NCBI RefSeq assembly: GCF_004458765.1
Contig: NZ_SPJX01000184.1
Coordinates: 186,001-250,000, forward strand
Reading direction: 5' to 3'
Source: Microvirga pakistanensis
Lineage (GTDB): Bacteria; Pseudomonadota; Alphaproteobacteria; Rhizobiales; Beijerinckiaceae
Length of the DNA: 64,000 nucleotides
The translations under genes were made by a program, and so were the position numbers. This document shows positions 42,934 to 53,757 of the stretch, one piece after another. The notes under the pieces were generated by a model, which was not told the origin of the DNA, searched no databases, and saw only the letters and a program-made list of their open reading frames with translations. Position 1 is the first letter of the stretch. The number at the start of each line of letters is the position of its first letter.

Positions 42934-43392
42934 ATGCTGCGCGAACGATTTACCAGCGATATGAAGGAGGCCATGAAGGCCGGCGACAAGGGCCGTCTGG
43001 GCGCGATCCGGCTGATTCAGGCCGCCCTGAAGGACAAGGACATCGAGGCTCGCGGGAACGGCAAGGAGCCTCTGTCGGACGAGGAGATCCTGGCTCTGCT
43101 GCAGAAAATGGTGAAGCAGCGCCAGGAATCGATCGCCATGTACGAACAGGGCGGCCGCGCGGAGCTGGCTCAAGCCGAGAAGAACGAGGTCGAGGTGATC
43201 TCAGCCTATCTTCCCAAGCCCATGGACGAGGCCGAGACGAAGGCCGCCATCGAGGCCGCCATCGCCGAGACGGGCGCCGCCTCCATGAAGGACATGGGCA
43301 AGGTCGTGGGAGTCCTTCGCGCCAAGTATGTGGGCCGCATGGACTTCGCCAAGGCGAGCGGCCTCGTGAAGGACATGCTGCCGAAGGGATGA
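42934..43392 (+). CDS. GatB/YqeY domain protein
   Basis: A 152-residue helical protein of the YqeY family, which resembles the tail domain of GatB. Landmarks: MKAGDKGRLGAIRLIQAALKD, SDEEILALLQKMVKQRQES and the C-terminal GKVVGVLRAKYVGRMDFAKA. It may assist tRNA-dependent amidation or have another role. AAAGGAGATCAGA precedes the ATG. In alphaproteobacteria this gene often precedes dnaG, as here after an insert of three genes. Confidence 0.92.
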   Translation: MLRERFTSDMKEAMKAGDKGRLGAIRLIQAALKDKDIEARGNGKEPLSDEEILALLQKMVKQRQESIAMYEQGGRAELAQAEKNEVEVISAYLPKPMDEAETKAAIEAAIAETGAASMKDMGKVVGVLRAKYVGRMDFAKASGLVKDMLPKG

Positions 43393-43416
43393 TCGGGCCT
43401 GCTCCTCCTCCCGTCG

Positions 43417-43484
43417 TGGCCGGGCCCGTCCCGGCCATCCATGAGGCAGGGCAAGGCGTGGATCCCCGGGCCACGCCCGGGGAT
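43417..43484. repeat. Tandem GC-rich palindromes (REP-like)
   Basis: TGGCCGGG/CCCGGCCA (43417-43424 and 43430-43437) and ATCCCCGGGC/GCCCGGGGAT (43462-43471 and 43475-43484) lie between convergent genes. No T run follows either. Sequence kinship with 3241-3263 and about 13931 suggests an interspersed repeat family. Confidence 0.6.
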
Positions 43485-43502
43485 GACCGGGAGAGGCAGG
43501 CC

Positions 43503-44081
43503 TCAAGCGGCTTCGGCTCTCGCGAGAGCCTGAACCAGCGCCTGCGTGGTGACGACCTCGGCGAACTCGAATCCCAGTGTCGCGACATGTGTCGCGTGGA
43601 CGGTCTCCGCCGGGATGGTGCCGCCCCGGCCGTCGGGCAGGTCGAAGCAGTCGCAGGCGTCCTCGACCAGGACCATGCGGTAGCCCAGATTGGCTCCCAT
43701 GCGGATCGTGGTCGACACGCACATGTCGGTCGAGATCCCGAAGGCCACGATGGTGTCGATCCCGAGCCGCCGAAGGCGCAGATCGAGGTCGGTGCCGATG
43801 AAGGCCGAATTCACGCTCTTGGTGACGAGCGGCTCGTCGCCCCGGGGGCCGAAACCCTCCCGGAAGACATTGCCCGGCTGGCCGGAGGCGAGGGTCGAGC
43901 CCGGCTCGACCGAGTCGTGCCTGACATGGATGACGGGTTTGCTCGCCGCTCGCCAGGTATCGAGCAGCAGGAGCCCGTTGGCGTCGACGGCCGTGTTCCA
44001 GCGGCGCGGCCAGGAGGGGCTGTCGAAGGCCTTCTGCATGTCGATGGGCAGCAGGACTGCGTTCATGAGATCGTACGGCAT
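43503..44081 (-). CDS. Isochorismatase-like cysteine hydrolase
   Basis: A 192-residue member of the isochorismatase-like family. The triad is Asp in LLPIDMQKAF, Lys in VTKSVNSAF and Cys in GISTDMCVSTT with the usual cis-peptide context. These enzymes hydrolyse nicotinamide, peroxyureidoacrylate or similar; substrate is not readable. AAGGAGCTCCCC precedes the ATG at 44081. An Lrp-type regulator is divergent and may control it. Confidence 0.9.
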   Translation of the reverse strand: MPYDLMNAVLLPIDMQKAFDSPSWPRRWNTAVDANGLLLLDTWRAASKPVIHVRHDSVEPGSTLASGQPGNVFREGFGPRGDEPLVTKSVNSAFIGTDLDLRLRRLGIDTIVAFGISTDMCVSTTIRMGANLGYRMVLVEDACDCFDLPDGRGGTIPAETVHATHVATLGFEFAEVVTTQALVQALARAEAA

Positions 44082-44203
44082 GGGGAGCTCCTTGTGAAAC
44101 GAGGCCGGAGTCTTCATGAAGGATCGGCCGGTTTCACTCGACAAGATGACGGCCTGACCGGCTAAATGCCGGCTGCAGAGACCTTTCGGCGGCGGATGGG
44201 GCC

Positions 44204-44635
44204 ATGCTGGACGACAAAGACAGGATCCTCGTTGGGGCCTTGCGGAAGAATGCCCGGGAAAGCCTCGTGGGGCTTGCCCGCAGCGTCGGGTTGTCCCGCA
44301 GCGCCACCCAGGAGCGGATGCGCCGCCTCGAGCGTGAGGGCGTGATCAAAAGCTATACGGTGGAGCTGGGTCTGGAACACGATCCCGCCGTGAGGGCCAT
44401 GATCGCCGTCACCTTCGAGCCGGGCTTTCGCTGCAAGCAGGTGGTGCCCGCCTTATCCGGCATTCCCGAGATCAAGGCCTGCCACTCGCTGACAGGCTCC
44501 ATCGACCTGATGGTGATGGTCGCCTGCGATTCCAACGCGACCCTCAATTCCATCCGGGATGCCGTCGCGGCCGTGAAGGGAGTGGCCACCGCCACGACCC
44601 ATATCGTGCTGGCCACCGAATGGTCGCGGGAGTGA
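44204..44635 (+). CDS. Lrp/AsnC-family regulator
   Basis: A 143-residue protein with helix-turn-helix in LVGLARSVGLSRSATQERM and a RAM domain (about 65-140) containing GSIDLMVMVACDSN. GGATGGGGCC precedes the ATG. It diverges from the isochorismatase-like gene, its probable target, and is the second Lrp family member in the window. Confidence 0.9.
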   Translation: MLDDKDRILVGALRKNARESLVGLARSVGLSRSATQERMRRLEREGVIKSYTVELGLEHDPAVRAMIAVTFEPGFRCKQVVPALSGIPEIKACHSLTGSIDLMVMVACDSNATLNSIRDAVAAVKGVATATTHIVLATEWSRE

Positions 44636-44648
44636 CGGGTTCCACCCC

Positions 44649-45128
44649 TCAGGTCTTTGACAGGAATCGGCGCGGATCGATGTCGAAGTGGAGGACATCC
44701 TCGCGCGTGCCCAGCTTCTCATAGAGCGCAATGGCAGGATCATCCCCGTGATCGGCCTGCACGAAGACGACCCAGGCGCCGCGATGCCGGGCGATTCCGC
44801 AGAGATGCTCGATCAGCCCTGTCGCGATCCGGCGCCTGCGCTGCTCCGCCTTCACGGCGAGATCGTAGATATAATATTCGCGCCGAGCCTTCTCGAACTT
44901 CTCGAGTTCGTAGGCGACAAGACCCGCGACCACGTCTCCGCCCGCGAGCGCGACAATGACGGCGATGTGTTCCTTTCCGAGGAGACTCTCCAGGTAGGCG
45001 TCCCCGGGCGGCTCCGCGCTGTAGCTGTCGGAATCCTCGAAAACCTCCGCAAACAAGGCATTGAGTTTCCGCATCAGGTCGAGGTCGGCTGGACCGAGAC
45101 GTCGGATCTGTACGGGTGTTTCGGCCAT
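44649..45128 (-). CDS. GNAT acetyltransferase, AAC(3)-I-like
   Basis: A 159-residue GNAT enzyme. Its C-terminal two thirds closely follow AAC(3)-I aminoglycoside acetyltransferases: YELEKFEKARREYYIYDLAV, the CoA-binding RRRRIATGLIEHL, FVQADHGDDPAIALYEKLG and REDVLHFDIDP. A chromosomal paralogue with another substrate is equally possible. ATG 45128 is chosen with GGGAA upstream; 45164 is possible. It lies in the dnaG upstream region, facing away from it. Confidence 0.85.
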   Translation of the reverse strand: MAETPVQIRRLGPADLDLMRKLNALFAEVFEDSDSYSAEPPGDAYLESLLGKEHIAVIVALAGGDVVAGLVAYELEKFEKARREYYIYDLAVKAEQRRRRIATGLIEHLCGIARHRGAWVVFVQADHGDDPAIALYEKLGTREDVLHFDIDPRRFLSKT

Positions 45129-45528
45129 TCGCGTCTTCCCGAGCATCAGGGGCAGGCTCGACATTGCGTGCGGCTGGACAAAAAGGAAAGGGCTCCGAAG
45201 AGCCCGTCGTTGGACGTATAGGCGTGCGGTTTGACCGGGCTGACATGGAGCCCGACCTCGATGGAGGAGAACTTTGTTGGCCCTCTTCGATGTCTGATCG
45301 GTGCGCTCCCGCATATGGAGCCACAGATGGAGTCACTTGGTCAGCATGTCGGCAGCATGGGTCCGGCTCCAGCGCTTCGGGGGAGCGTTCTTCATGAATT
45401 GTTGTCTCACTTCATTCCTATCCGGTGCCTAGCGGAAGCTCGGCCTGTGGATTATGGGCACAGTCGCCGGTTTCCTCCTCATTCCGGGGCGCCCTGGTTT
45501 ATGGAACAGGTTTGGAGAATTACGCCTC
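45129..45528. other. 400-nt gap upstream of dnaG
   Basis: Holds the dnaG promoter region. A DnaA-box-like TGTGGATTA at 45446-45454 has one mismatch and stands alone. Open frames in the gap have no family features. No other gene seen. Confidence 0.5.
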
Positions 45529-47427
45529 GTGCGCTACCCGCCCCAAATCCTCGAAGAGATCCGCGCCCGGCTGCCGGTTTCGGCCGTGGTGGGCAAGCGC
45601 GTGCGCCTTAAAAAAGCGGGGCGGGAATGGAAGGGCCTGTCGCCGTTCAATGCGGAGAAGACGCCGTCCTTCTACGTGAACGACCAGAAGCAGTTCTATC
45701 ACTGCTTCTCCTCCGGCAAGCACGGCGACATCTTCACCTTCCTGATGGAGACGGAGGGTCTTTCCTTCCCTGAGGCGGTCGAGCGGCTGGCCGGGGAGGC
45801 GGGAGTGCCCCTGCCCAAGCTCACGCACGAGGACCGCGCCGAGGAGGTGAAGCGCAAGACACTCTACGACGTCATGGACATGGCGGCGGAGTTCTTCGAG
45901 GCTTCTCTCCAGGGCCGCTTCGGCATGAAGGCGCGCGATTATCTCGCGGGACGGTCCCTGAGCCCCGAGACGCAGAAGTGCTTCCGGATCGGCTATGCGC
46001 CGCCGGAGCGGTTTGCCCTGCGCGACCATCTGGCGGCCAAGGGGATCTCCATCGACATGATGGCGGAGGCGGGTCTGCTGATCGTAGGGGAAGACGTCAA
46101 GGTGCCCTACGACCGGTTCCGCGACCGGGTGATGTTCCCGATCTGCGACGTGCGTGGGCGCGTGATCGCCTTCGGCGGACGTGCCATGAGCGCCGACGCG
46201 CCGGCGAAGTATCTGAACTCGCCGGATACGCCGCTCTTCAACAAGGGGCGGCTCCTCTACAACTACCACCTGGCCCGAAAGCCCGCCCACGACCGAGGGA
46301 CCGTGATCGCGGTCGAAGGCTATGTGGACGTGATCTCATTGAGCGTGGCGGGCTTTCCCAATACGGTCGCGCCTCTCGGCACGGCGCTGACGGAGGATCA
46401 ACTCGCCCTTCTGTGGCGGCTCTCGGAGGATCCGATCCTCTGTTTCGACGGCGACAAGGCGGGCCGGCGGGCGGCCTACCGTGCCCTCGACACCGCCCTG
46501 CCGAACCTCTCTTCCGGCAAGTCCCTGCGTTTTGCCCTTCTGCCCGAGGGGCAGGATCCTGACGATCTCGCCCGGTCGGGGGGGCGGACGGCCATCGAGA
46601 GGGTGCTGGCTGCGGCCAAGCCGCTGGTGGACATTCTCTGGGCGCGGGAGACCGAGGCGGCGCCGCTGGATACCCCGGAGCGGCGGGCGGCCCTGGAGCG
46701 CAGGCTTCGCGAATCACTTGCCCTGATTCGCGACGAAACCCTCAGGCGCTACTACCGAGAGGACGTCGAAAGCCGCCTCGCCGGACTGAATCCCGACTCC
46801 CGCGCAAACCGCTTCAACCGGCAAGGGGGAGGGGGAAGGCGGGACTTCCGGGGCCCTGCTCCGACCACGCCGAACGCTCCCAAAAGCGTGAGCCCCCTAT
46901 TGGCGAAGAGCCGTATTTTCGTCGGCACCACACCCGGAGCGGCCCGCGAAGCAACGATCGTCTGTATCTTCCTGACGCACTCGGACCTTATTTCAAAACA
47001 CGCAGAAACCCTTGTAGACCTTGAATTTGAAGGGCGGGACGCTCAAATGATGCGAAGTCTCCTGCTGGACAGCGCAGCCAGCGGCGAACCCGCCGACACC
47101 ACGGTCATGCGGGCGCGCCTCGAGCGGGCCGGGCTGACCCAGGCGGCGGACAGGCTCAACGCCCTGGTTCGCCCCGGGGACCGCTGGATGCTCGATCCGC
47201 ATGCGGATCCCTTGCGGCTTGAGGACGCATTGAGGCAAGCCATCACCTTGCATCGCCGGGCGCGCACGTTACATAGCGAACTTCGGGCCGCCGAGCGCGC
47301 GCTCGCCGAAGAGGACAACGAGACCAATCTCGCCTGGCTGCGGGAGGTCCAAAACCAGCTGTCCTCCGTCGAGGGTGCCGAGGCCGACTTGGACAAGAAC
47401 GGGTCCGCTGGGGGAGCCGGCTTCTAA
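45529..47427 (+). CDS. dnaG: DNA primase
   Basis: A 632-residue primase that lays RNA primers at the fork. After RYPPQILEEIRARLP the N-terminal CHC2-type domain reads LSPFNAEKTPSF and YHCFSSGKHGD, where three of four zinc ligands are Ser or Asn. TOPRIM follows with IAVEGYVDVISL and CFDGDKAGRRAA, then the DnaB-binding C-terminal helices. The GTG at 45529 gives the usual start; GGAGA lies upstream. It precedes rpoD, as in many bacteria. Confidence 0.95.
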   Translation: MRYPPQILEEIRARLPVSAVVGKRVRLKKAGREWKGLSPFNAEKTPSFYVNDQKQFYHCFSSGKHGDIFTFLMETEGLSFPEAVERLAGEAGVPLPKLTHEDRAEEVKRKTLYDVMDMAAEFFEASLQGRFGMKARDYLAGRSLSPETQKCFRIGYAPPERFALRDHLAAKGISIDMMAEAGLLIVGEDVKVPYDRFRDRVMFPICDVRGRVIAFGGRAMSADAPAKYLNSPDTPLFNKGRLLYNYHLARKPAHDRGTVIAVEGYVDVISLSVAGFPNTVAPLGTALTEDQLALLWRLSEDPILCFDGDKAGRRAAYRALDTALPNLSSGKSLRFALLPEGQDPDDLARSGGRTAIERVLAAAKPLVDILWARETEAAPLDTPERRAALERRLRESLALIRDETLRRYYREDVESRLAGLNPDSRANRFNRQGGGGRRDFRGPAPTTPNAPKSVSPLLAKSRIFVGTTPGAAREATIVCIFLTHSDLISKHAETLVDLEFEGRDAQMMRSLLLDSAASGEPADTTVMRARLERAGLTQAADRLNALVRPGDRWMLDPHADPLRLEDALRQAITLHRRARTLHSELRAAERALAEEDNETNLAWLREVQNQLSSVEGAEADLDKNGSAGGAGF

Positions 47428-47596
47428 AAGGCGGGATATGGCTCAAGACGGGCGGGAGATGGTTAACGGTTAGTCAAGTGACTTGCTGTTGAATGGTCAG
47501 GAATTTCCGGGTGGCCGGGCCCAAGGGCCTTGCTGCCCATTCGCGTATCGTCAATCTCGCTGGGGAGGCTGACGGGGCGCCGGAGTAGAGCGAAGC

Positions 47597-49588
<1,992 letters not shown>

Positions 49589-49599
49589 GCGAATTCGAA

Positions 49600-49627
49600 A
49601 GGCGGGCCCTCGGGACCCGCCTTTTTC
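49600..49627 (+). terminator. Terminator after rpoD
   Basis: AGGCGGG/CCCGCCT with inner CC/GG pairs and a T run (49622-49626). Confidence 0.85.
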
Positions 49628-49657
49628 TTGGAAGCCGATGAAGTATCGAGGCTATTC

Positions 49658-49966
49658 TTGAACAGCCAGCTCTTCGAAGCGTGGTACGACGAAGCCGACG
49701 AAAGCGTTGCCTTGACGCCCGTCAGTGAAGTGCGCCGGCTACGAGCCGCTGGAGGCTGGCTGAAGGCGCCGGTCTTCTTGCATAGGATCGAAGCGGATAC
49801 CCTCGAAGAAGCGGTCGAGACTCACCAGCAGAAGATGGACTGGGACACCTTCTGGGCTCACAAGGACGTGGTTCAGCTCTGCCGGAATTGCGGAATTCGT
49901 TACTTTCTCAAGCGTTCCAATCCTTGCCCCAACTGCGGCCATCACCCTGAAGCCAGCGCCCCATGA
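49658..49966 (+). CDS. Zinc-ribbon hypothetical protein
   Basis: A 102-residue protein with a C-terminal zinc ribbon made of C-x2-C in CRNCG and CPNCGHH. The N-terminal part is acidic (NSQLFEAWYDEADESVAL). A TTG at 49658 with GAGG upstream is the most likely start; TTG at 49628 is possible. Its stop overlaps the lrgA ATG (ATGA), so it is coupled to the LrgAB pair. No family known to me. Confidence 0.7.
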   Translation: MNSQLFEAWYDEADESVALTPVSEVRRLRAAGGWLKAPVFLHRIEADTLEEAVETHQQKMDWDTFWAHKDVVQLCRNCGIRYFLKRSNPCPNCGHHPEASAP

Positions 49967-50370
49967 TCATCAGCCTCACCATCATTCTCTTTTGCCAACT
50001 CGTCGGCGAGGTGATCGCACGCGGCCTCGGATGGCCCGTGCCGGGTCCCGTGCTCGGCATGCTGGCTCTGCTTACCATTTTGGGCTTGCGTGACCGGCTC
50101 AAAGAAAAGGTGCCGGGATTAGGCCGCACTCTCGACTCGACAGGCAAGGGGCTGCTTGCGCATCTCTCGCTCCTGTTCATTCCGGCGAGTGTCGGCGTCG
50201 TCCAGCGGCTCGACGTGCTGGCGGCCCATGGCGCCGGACTTGTCGCCGCCCTGGTCGTCTCCACATTCGTCACGCTCGTCGTGACGGTGGTGACCTTCGT
50301 GGCCGTGTCGCGCTTGAGCGGTTCGTCCATGGCGGCCGCAGACGAAGCCGGGGTGGGCGAGAAGCCGTGA
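49963..50370 (+). CDS. lrgA: CidA/LrgA family membrane protein
   Basis: A 135-residue holin-like protein with four hydrophobic helices: IISLTIILFCQLVGEVIA, PGPVLGMLALLTILGL, LLAHLSLLFIPASVGVV and LVAALVVSTFVTLVVTVV. Together with LrgB it is linked to murein hydrolase export and, in some species, to pyruvate uptake. Its GTG/ATG junctions overlap the genes on both sides. Confidence 0.9.
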   Translation: MIISLTIILFCQLVGEVIARGLGWPVPGPVLGMLALLTILGLRDRLKEKVPGLGRTLDSTGKGLLAHLSLLFIPASVGVVQRLDVLAAHGAGLVAALVVSTFVTLVVTVVTFVAVSRLSGSSMAAADEAGVGEKP

Positions 50371-51089
50371 GCGATCAGGCCTTTTCCCTCTGGGTCTATC
50401 TCTCGCAGACCCCGCTGCTCTGGCTCGTGGTGACGCTGGGCGCTTACGTGACCGCCGACCGGATCTCACAGGTCTTCGGTCGTCATCCCCTGTGCAATCC
50501 GGTCTTGATGTCCGTCGCCGCGGTGGCGCTCGTGCTCTGGACGACGGGCACGTCGTACCCGGTCTATTTCGAAGGCGCGAAGTTCGTGCACTTCCTGCTT
50601 GGCCCCGCCACCGTCGCGCTTGCCATTCCGCTCTACGAGAACCGCCGCGTCGTGCTGCGCGCCCTCGTGCCGATGGTGGCGGCGTTGATCGTGGGCTCCG
50701 TCACGGCGATCGTCTCGGCGGTGGCCGTCGCGCAGGTGTTCGACATGCCTCGGTCCATCCTCATTTCTCTCGCGCCGAAATCCGTGACCGCGCCGGTTGG
50801 AATGGCCATCACGGAAACCCTGGGCGGCGATCCGGCGCTGACGGCCATTCTGGTCATGCTCACCGGCGTCATCGGCTCTATCATGGTGACGCCGCTCATG
50901 AACGCGCTGCGCATGAAGGACTGGCGGGCCCGCGGCTTCGCCGTCGGTCTCGCCTCTCACGGCATCGGGACGGCGCGGGCGTTTCAGGTGCATTCCCTCG
51001 CAGGCACCTTCGCGGGCATCGCCATGGGGCTCAACGCGTTGGTGACGGCCCTGCTGCTGCCGCTCGTGCTAGCATGGCTGATCGGATGA
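50367..51089 (+). CDS. lrgB: LrgB family membrane protein
   Basis: A 240-residue protein with the LrgB landmarks LLGPATVALAIPLYENRR, SLAPKSVTAPVGMAITETLGG and GLASHGIGTARAFQVH, and six to seven hydrophobic helices. GTG start at 50367 overlaps the lrgA stop. Partner of LrgA. Its end abuts the convergent serine hydrolase gene by one base. Confidence 0.92.
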   Translation: MSDQAFSLWVYLSQTPLLWLVVTLGAYVTADRISQVFGRHPLCNPVLMSVAAVALVLWTTGTSYPVYFEGAKFVHFLLGPATVALAIPLYENRRVVLRALVPMVAALIVGSVTAIVSAVAVAQVFDMPRSILISLAPKSVTAPVGMAITETLGGDPALTAILVMLTGVIGSIMVTPLMNALRMKDWRARGFAVGLASHGIGTARAFQVHSLAGTFAGIAMGLNALVTALLLPLVLAWLIG

Positions 51090-52196
51090 TCAGGGGGCCG
51101 GCGCGGTGCTGCCCGTGCTCGGGGGATCGTCCGATCTTGCCTCGAGAGCGGGAATGATGCCGTCCGCGACAAGGGCGTGGAGCTGACCGATGTAATTGTC
51201 TTCCCGCGAAGGCTCCGTCGGGTTCGAAGTCATCACGACGGTCATGCCGAGGCTCGGCGCCACGTAGACCATCTGTCCTCCGAAGCCCCAGGCGTAATAG
51301 ACCATGTGGCCGCGCATCTCGCGCATGAACCAGCCATAGCCATAATGGTCGCCCGTGAACGGCGACGAGGTGCGGGGCTGCCAGGATTCCTTGATCCAGT
51401 TCTCCGGCAGCACCCGTCTGCCGTCAATCACGCCGCCTTGCCGGACCATCTCGCCGAACCGGAGCAGGGCACGCGGCGACAGCGCCATCTCGTTGCCGCC
51501 GAGAAAGATGCCCTGCGGGTCGCGGGTCCAGGGCGGCACCATCACGTCGAGGGGCTCGCCGAGCCATTCCCGCGCCAGCTCCAACGTGCTGCGCTTGGAT
51601 GCTTTCGTAAGAGCGGCCGACAGCAGATGCGTGCTGCCCGTGGAGTAGAGCATGCGTCCGCCGGGCTCGTCCGCGAAAGGCCGCGTCAGGATGTAGCGAA
51701 CCCAATTGTCGCTGCTGACCCAGGCACCGTAGTTGCGGCCGGAGGTCCGCTCCAGCCCGGCGCGCATGGAGAGAAGGTGGCCAATGGTGATCCGCTTGAC
51801 GCGGGGGTCGGCATCCTGCGGCACGCTGGAGCCGAGAAGCTCCGCGACCGGCTGATCGACGCCCTTGAAGACGCCACGCTCGATGGCGGCGCCGACAAGC
51901 GCCGACAGGATGGTCTTGGACGCCGACTTGATATTGGTCGGACGCTCGAGGCTGGAGCCCTTCAGGGCCTGTTCCGTGACGATGTTCCCATGTTGGGAGA
52001 CAATGAGGGAGCGAAGGTTCTCGAGTTCTCGCACCTTTGCGGTGAGAGCCTCGACACCGGGAGACGGAGCGGACGCCGCGGCCGGGCTCAAGGGCACGGC
52101 CACGGTCAGGACAATGAGGCTGGTGCGCAGAAGGTCGAGGAAGGGCATACGGCTCAGGCGTTGTTTCTTGTGGTTGGATAAACGCCTTCGTCCCAT
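51090..52196 (-). CDS. Beta-lactamase-family serine hydrolase
   Basis: A 368-residue secreted hydrolase of the class C/DD-peptidase family. A hydrophobic signal lies at about residues 20-45 (LRTSLIVLTVAVPLSPAAAS). The catalytic SASKT provides SxxK, followed by YST and the later HYGYGWF and WGFGGQ. Substrate is unknown; penicillin-binding or esterase activity is likely. ATG 52196 has GGAACGCC upstream; ATG 52148 would give a shorter signal. Confidence 0.85.
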   Translation of the reverse strand: MGRRRLSNHKKQRLSRMPFLDLLRTSLIVLTVAVPLSPAAASAPSPGVEALTAKVRELENLRSLIVSQHGNIVTEQALKGSSLERPTNIKSASKTILSALVGAAIERGVFKGVDQPVAELLGSSVPQDADPRVKRITIGHLLSMRAGLERTSGRNYGAWVSSDNWVRYILTRPFADEPGGRMLYSTGSTHLLSAALTKASKRSTLELAREWLGEPLDVMVPPWTRDPQGIFLGGNEMALSPRALLRFGEMVRQGGVIDGRRVLPENWIKESWQPRTSSPFTGDHYGYGWFMREMRGHMVYYAWGFGGQMVYVAPSLGMTVVMTSNPTEPSREDNYIGQLHALVADGIIPALEARSDDPPSTGSTAPAP

Positions 52197-52339
52197 GGCG
52201 TTCCAGCGCCGCGATGCTCCACACCGAATCGTGAGGTCTGCTCTGCGGCAGGTCTCCGCCTTGAGCATCGAGGTCCTCGACCGAGGAGCGCCTCACCTGC
52301 GCCTCGGCTCAGGTGGGGCGATGATGCGTCTCGTCTTGA

Positions 52340-53506
52340 TCAGAACAGGAAATCCGCAGCGCCGATCATGGCTTTCTGGACGTTCAGCAGCGTGATCGTT
52401 TGGCCGTTGGCCTTGATGAACACGTCATCCGCACGCCCGTCGCTGTCCGCATTGCCTTGCGTGATCGACAAGGCACTGAAGCTCAAGGAATGGCCGCGCA
52501 AATCGATGCGGTCGCTGCCGTCCTGGAAGGCGCTGATCCTGTCCGATCCCCATTGACCTGCGAAGCGGAAGACATCGGCGCCGGCGCCGCCGCTGAGGAT
52601 GTCGTTGCCGGCGCCGCCGTCCAGCGTATCCTTGCCGTCCTCGCCGTAAAGCGTATCGTTCCCGGTCTCCCCGCGCAGCGTGTCGTTTCCGGCTCTGCCG
52701 TAGAGCTTGTCGGCTCCGGCGCCGCCCTTGATCAGGTCGATTCCGGACGAGCCATAGAGAGTGTTGGCGCTCGCCGTGCCGGTGATGAGCTTCACGAGGG
52801 TCGGGTCGATCAGGTCGAGTTTCACGTTGCTGGCGCCGATCGTCACCTGCTTCGTGACCGAGACGATGTTGGCCGCCGAATAGGTGACCTTGTAGGTGCC
52901 GGCCGCCAGAGCAAGGCTGTAGCCGCCCGCGCTTCCCGAGATCGTGGAATAGCGCGCCCCGGTGGAGCTCACGGCGGTGACCGTGATGCTCCCCAGCGCC
53001 TCGCCGACATCGTAGAAGCGGTCGCCGTCCTTGTCGTCCATGGTGACGCCCGTGAGAAACACCTTCGAGCCGGAGCGCGCGAAGTTCTCGGTGACGAAAG
53101 CGCCGTTCCAGCCCTTGTAGGCGCCCGTGTTGAAACCGATGCCGATCTCGCGGAACGTGCCGTTCAGGATGTTGGCCTTGTGGCCCGGGCTGTTCATGAG
53201 ATTGCTGTGCAGAAGCTGCACCTCGTCCTGATAGCCGGTGGGACTGCGGGTGCTGGCCCAGGCGATGTTCTCGGCGGACGACCAGGAGCTGCTGAACACA
53301 TAGCCGGCGCTTTTCATGCGCGCGGTCGGCGTCGAGCCGTTCACGCCCGTATGGGAGAACGTGTCGGTCGCAATCATCCAGTTCGTGTGGGAATCCGCTG
53401 ACGTGTTGAGATTGCCGTTGAACGCCAGAGGTTGTGCGCCGACCTTCGCCCGCGCCGAATTCACCAGCTCAAGCATGAGCTGCTCATAGGCTGTCGCCTG
53501 TGCCAT
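52340..53506 (-). CDS. CAP-domain protein with RTX repeats
   Basis: A 388-residue secreted protein. Residues 5-145 are a CAP/SCP (PR-1-like) domain with NWMIATDTFSHTG, SAENIAWAS and NSPGHKANILN; a short carboxypeptidase-regulatory-like or SdrD-like stretch (about 150-220) has DDKDGDRFYDVGEAL; residues 245-320 hold nonapeptide RTX calcium repeats such as GGAGNDILSGGAGADVF; the tail is a secretion signal. No Sec signal at the start, consistent with type I export. GGGGCG precedes the ATG. Confidence 0.9.
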   Translation of the reverse strand: MAQATAYEQLMLELVNSARAKVGAQPLAFNGNLNTSADSHTNWMIATDTFSHTGVNGSTPTARMKSAGYVFSSSWSSAENIAWASTRSPTGYQDEVQLLHSNLMNSPGHKANILNGTFREIGIGFNTGAYKGWNGAFVTENFARSGSKVFLTGVTMDDKDGDRFYDVGEALGSITVTAVSSTGARYSTISGSAGGYSLALAAGTYKVTYSAANIVSVTKQVTIGASNVKLDLIDPTLVKLITGTASANTLYGSSGIDLIKGGAGADKLYGRAGNDTLRGETGNDTLYGEDGKDTLDGGAGNDILSGGAGADVFRFAGQWGSDRISAFQDGSDRIDLRGHSLSFSALSITQGNADSDGRADDVFIKANGQTITLLNVQKAMIGAADFLF

Positions 53507-53617
53507 GAAGAACGCCCCTTATCGCTTTGTTCTTGGTGCCGGTCGATCCGCACCTTGCTTGTCCAAGGTTGAGTAGGGGCCAATTGGGAAAAACGTGTGG
53601 CGACGGGGAGGTAAAAT

Positions 53618-53630
53618 GATACTTTGTATC
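53618..53630. promoter_or_regulatory. 13-bp palindrome upstream of MFS gene
   Basis: GATAC-TTT-GTATC, perfect 5-bp arms. It lies between the CAP-RTX gene and the divergent transporter and may be an operator. Its protein is unknown. Confidence 0.3.
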
Positions 53631-53757
53631 GATCTCCTATTGTCGAGGTAACAACCCTGCCTTGCAGGATGCTCGGGGGTTATGGAGGAACAATCTGGTA
53701 TATAGCCGGCATGGAAACGCCTCACAGGGCCGGGCGCCGCTTGGCCTAACCACAAGA

